From an uncultured Flavobacteriales bacterium (lineage in GTDB: Bacteria; Bacteroidota; Bacteroidia; Flavobacteriales; Vicingaceae): a stretch of 6,098 nucleotides of DNA. The stretch covers positions 1 to 6,098 of the forward strand of contig CAMPHX010000090.1 in assembly GCA_946886085.1 (NCBI GenBank), written 5' to 3'. Shown in pieces: positions 5,336 to 6,098 of this stretch. How positions within the stretch are numbered: the stretch's first letter is position 1; each line of letters starts with the position of its first letter. The notes beneath the pieces were generated by a model, which saw nothing but the letters and a program-made list of their open reading frames with translations, did no database searches and was not told the DNA's origin. The position numbers and the translations under genes were made by a program.

Positions 5336-6098
5336 TTAAGGTAAAACAATCTCATTGGTTGCTCCATACAACATAACCGTTGCACTATTATCGCATCCTG
5401 AGCCAAAATCTAAGGTTCTTACCGCTAATTTTTCAGGTGTTACTAAAGCTGTTCCGCTGCTTACCCAGTTGCAACTTCCTAATTGAGTTAACCCATCTGT
5501 AGATGCTGAAAAGCTATTCCCAGCAAAAGTTCTTCCTGTGGCTGTTCCTGTAATTTTATAGGTATCATCAGCAAAATCTGCAGTAGTCACTCCACTTTCA
5601 ATAATAAAATTCTGATTAGTACTAAAATAAATTGCTCTATTTTTTCTGCCTTCATCTATTTTAAAATTATCAGCAATCATTACAAAAACAAGTTGATTAT
5701 TAGCATTGTTAGTCAACGAATAATTCAATGAGCCTTCAAAATAATATCCATTATGGTAATAATTATTAAAGCTAATTTTAACAGTTGTGCCTAACATATC
5801 ATATTTTGAAGTAAAATGTGCTTTAATCTCTCCATTTCTCGTAACACCATTGTTAGCACAATCAGTATTAAATTGAATTTTCAACCACATTGGATTAGTG
5901 GTAGTGTCAACAATGATGGTATCGCAACCAAACAATGTTGTTGCATTGCTTAATGGATTAGCTACAATTCCCTGGGAACTCATTGCTGCTTGATGCACCA
6001 TTTTAAAAACATCTTGAGCCATAGATTGAGCTGTGGCATAATCTTGAGAAGTTTTGGTTGTTTTATCTTGATCTCTATCCGATTTTCGACAAGCAAAC
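5336..6098 (-). CDS. Lipoprotein B, unknown function, paralogue of lipoprotein A (5'-truncated by window end)
   Basis: The first in-frame ATG (6022) is not the real start: the frame stays open to the window end and encodes FACRKSDRDQDKTTKTSQDY before it, with a Cys at 6089-6091 that looks like a lipobox end followed by a charged tether. The signal peptide therefore lies just beyond the window, and 253 codons are visible. The sequence after the anchor, DYATAQSMAQDVFKMVHQ, parallels DYSTNSTADNWMAESMFEDV in lipoprotein A. Numbered from the internal Met at 6022, cysteines at 33, 55, 184 and 210 align with 82, 110, 248/249 and 276 of A, and the motif LDFGSGCDNSATV (204-216) parallels IDFGNGACDQNASI. 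No enzyme motif is visible, and the beta-rich, Asn/Thr-rich composition suggests an envelope adhesin-like or scaffold domain at most. It is the most upstream visible gene of the minus operon. Function unknown. Confidence 0.82.
   Translation of the reverse strand, partial: FACRKSDRDQDKTTKTSQDYATAQSMAQDVFKMVHQAAMSSQGIVANPLSNATTLFGCDTIIVDTTTNPMWLKIQFNTDCANNGVTRNGEIKAHFTSKYDMLGTTVKISFNNYYHNGYYFEGSLNYSLTNNANNQLVFVMIADNFKIDEGRKNRAIYFSTNQNFIIESGVTTADFADDTYKITGTATGRTFAGNSFSASTDGLTQLGSCNWVSSGTALVTPEKLAVRTLDFGSGCDNSATVMLYGATNEIVLP

Noticed and set aside
5336..6022. Lipoprotein B as a complete 228-residue cytosolic protein starting at 6022
   Set aside because: The frame continues upstream to the window end and encodes a lipobox-like FAC followed by a charged tether, matching the layout of lipoprotein A.
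1..6098. A previously undescribed defence or mobile system
   Set aside because: No nuclease, helicase, reverse transcriptase, recombinase, toxin-antitoxin pair or repeat-spacer array is encoded here; all sizeable genes are membrane, transport, flavin or lipoprotein genes.

Overview
The window is AT-rich and looks like chromosomal DNA of a Bacteroidota species, most likely a Flavobacteriia/Flavobacteriales relative. The signs are: three lipoproteins with short signal peptides ending in a cysteine, two of them followed by a Lys/Asp/Glu-rich stretch; no Shine-Dalgarno sequences before most starts; a TAnnTTTG-type -7 promoter box; a C-terminal glycosyltransferase tail of the kind common in this phylum; and an enlarged OppC-type permease. 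Species cannot be named from this sequence alone.

Layout. The left part (1-2362) is on the plus strand: the last ~64 codons of a membrane glycosyltransferase, overlapped by 8 bases by a dipeptide/oligopeptide-type ABC permease gene, then a lipoprotein of unknown function (lipoprotein A) with its own probable promoter. The right part (2572-6098) is on the minus strand and reads, in transcription order: a lipoprotein cut by the window end (lipoprotein B), a flavin reductase-family protein, an AtoE-type short-chain fatty acid transporter, and a small lipoprotein (lipoprotein C). Gaps of 18, 36 and 1 bases make one transcript likely. The two blocks converge on a 209-base gap holding a 90-base element (2442-2531) with nested inverted repeats.

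How the genes relate. Lipoproteins A and B belong to the same family. They share the region after the lipid-anchor cysteine, four aligned cysteines and a Cys...IDFGxxxC module that occurs twice in each protein. They sit at the outer ends of the two convergent blocks. The flavin reductase and AtoE transporter suggest carboxylate or aromatic-acid metabolism, but no catabolic enzyme that would fix the pathway is in view. The permease's partners (OppB, OppD/F, the binding protein) are also not in the window.

Most of the window is ordinary housekeeping or accessory metabolism. The parts most worth a second look are the lipoprotein family, the structured intergenic element, and the missing ATG start of the transporter. 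I found no evidence of a defence system, CRISPR array, phage, or intact insertion sequence.
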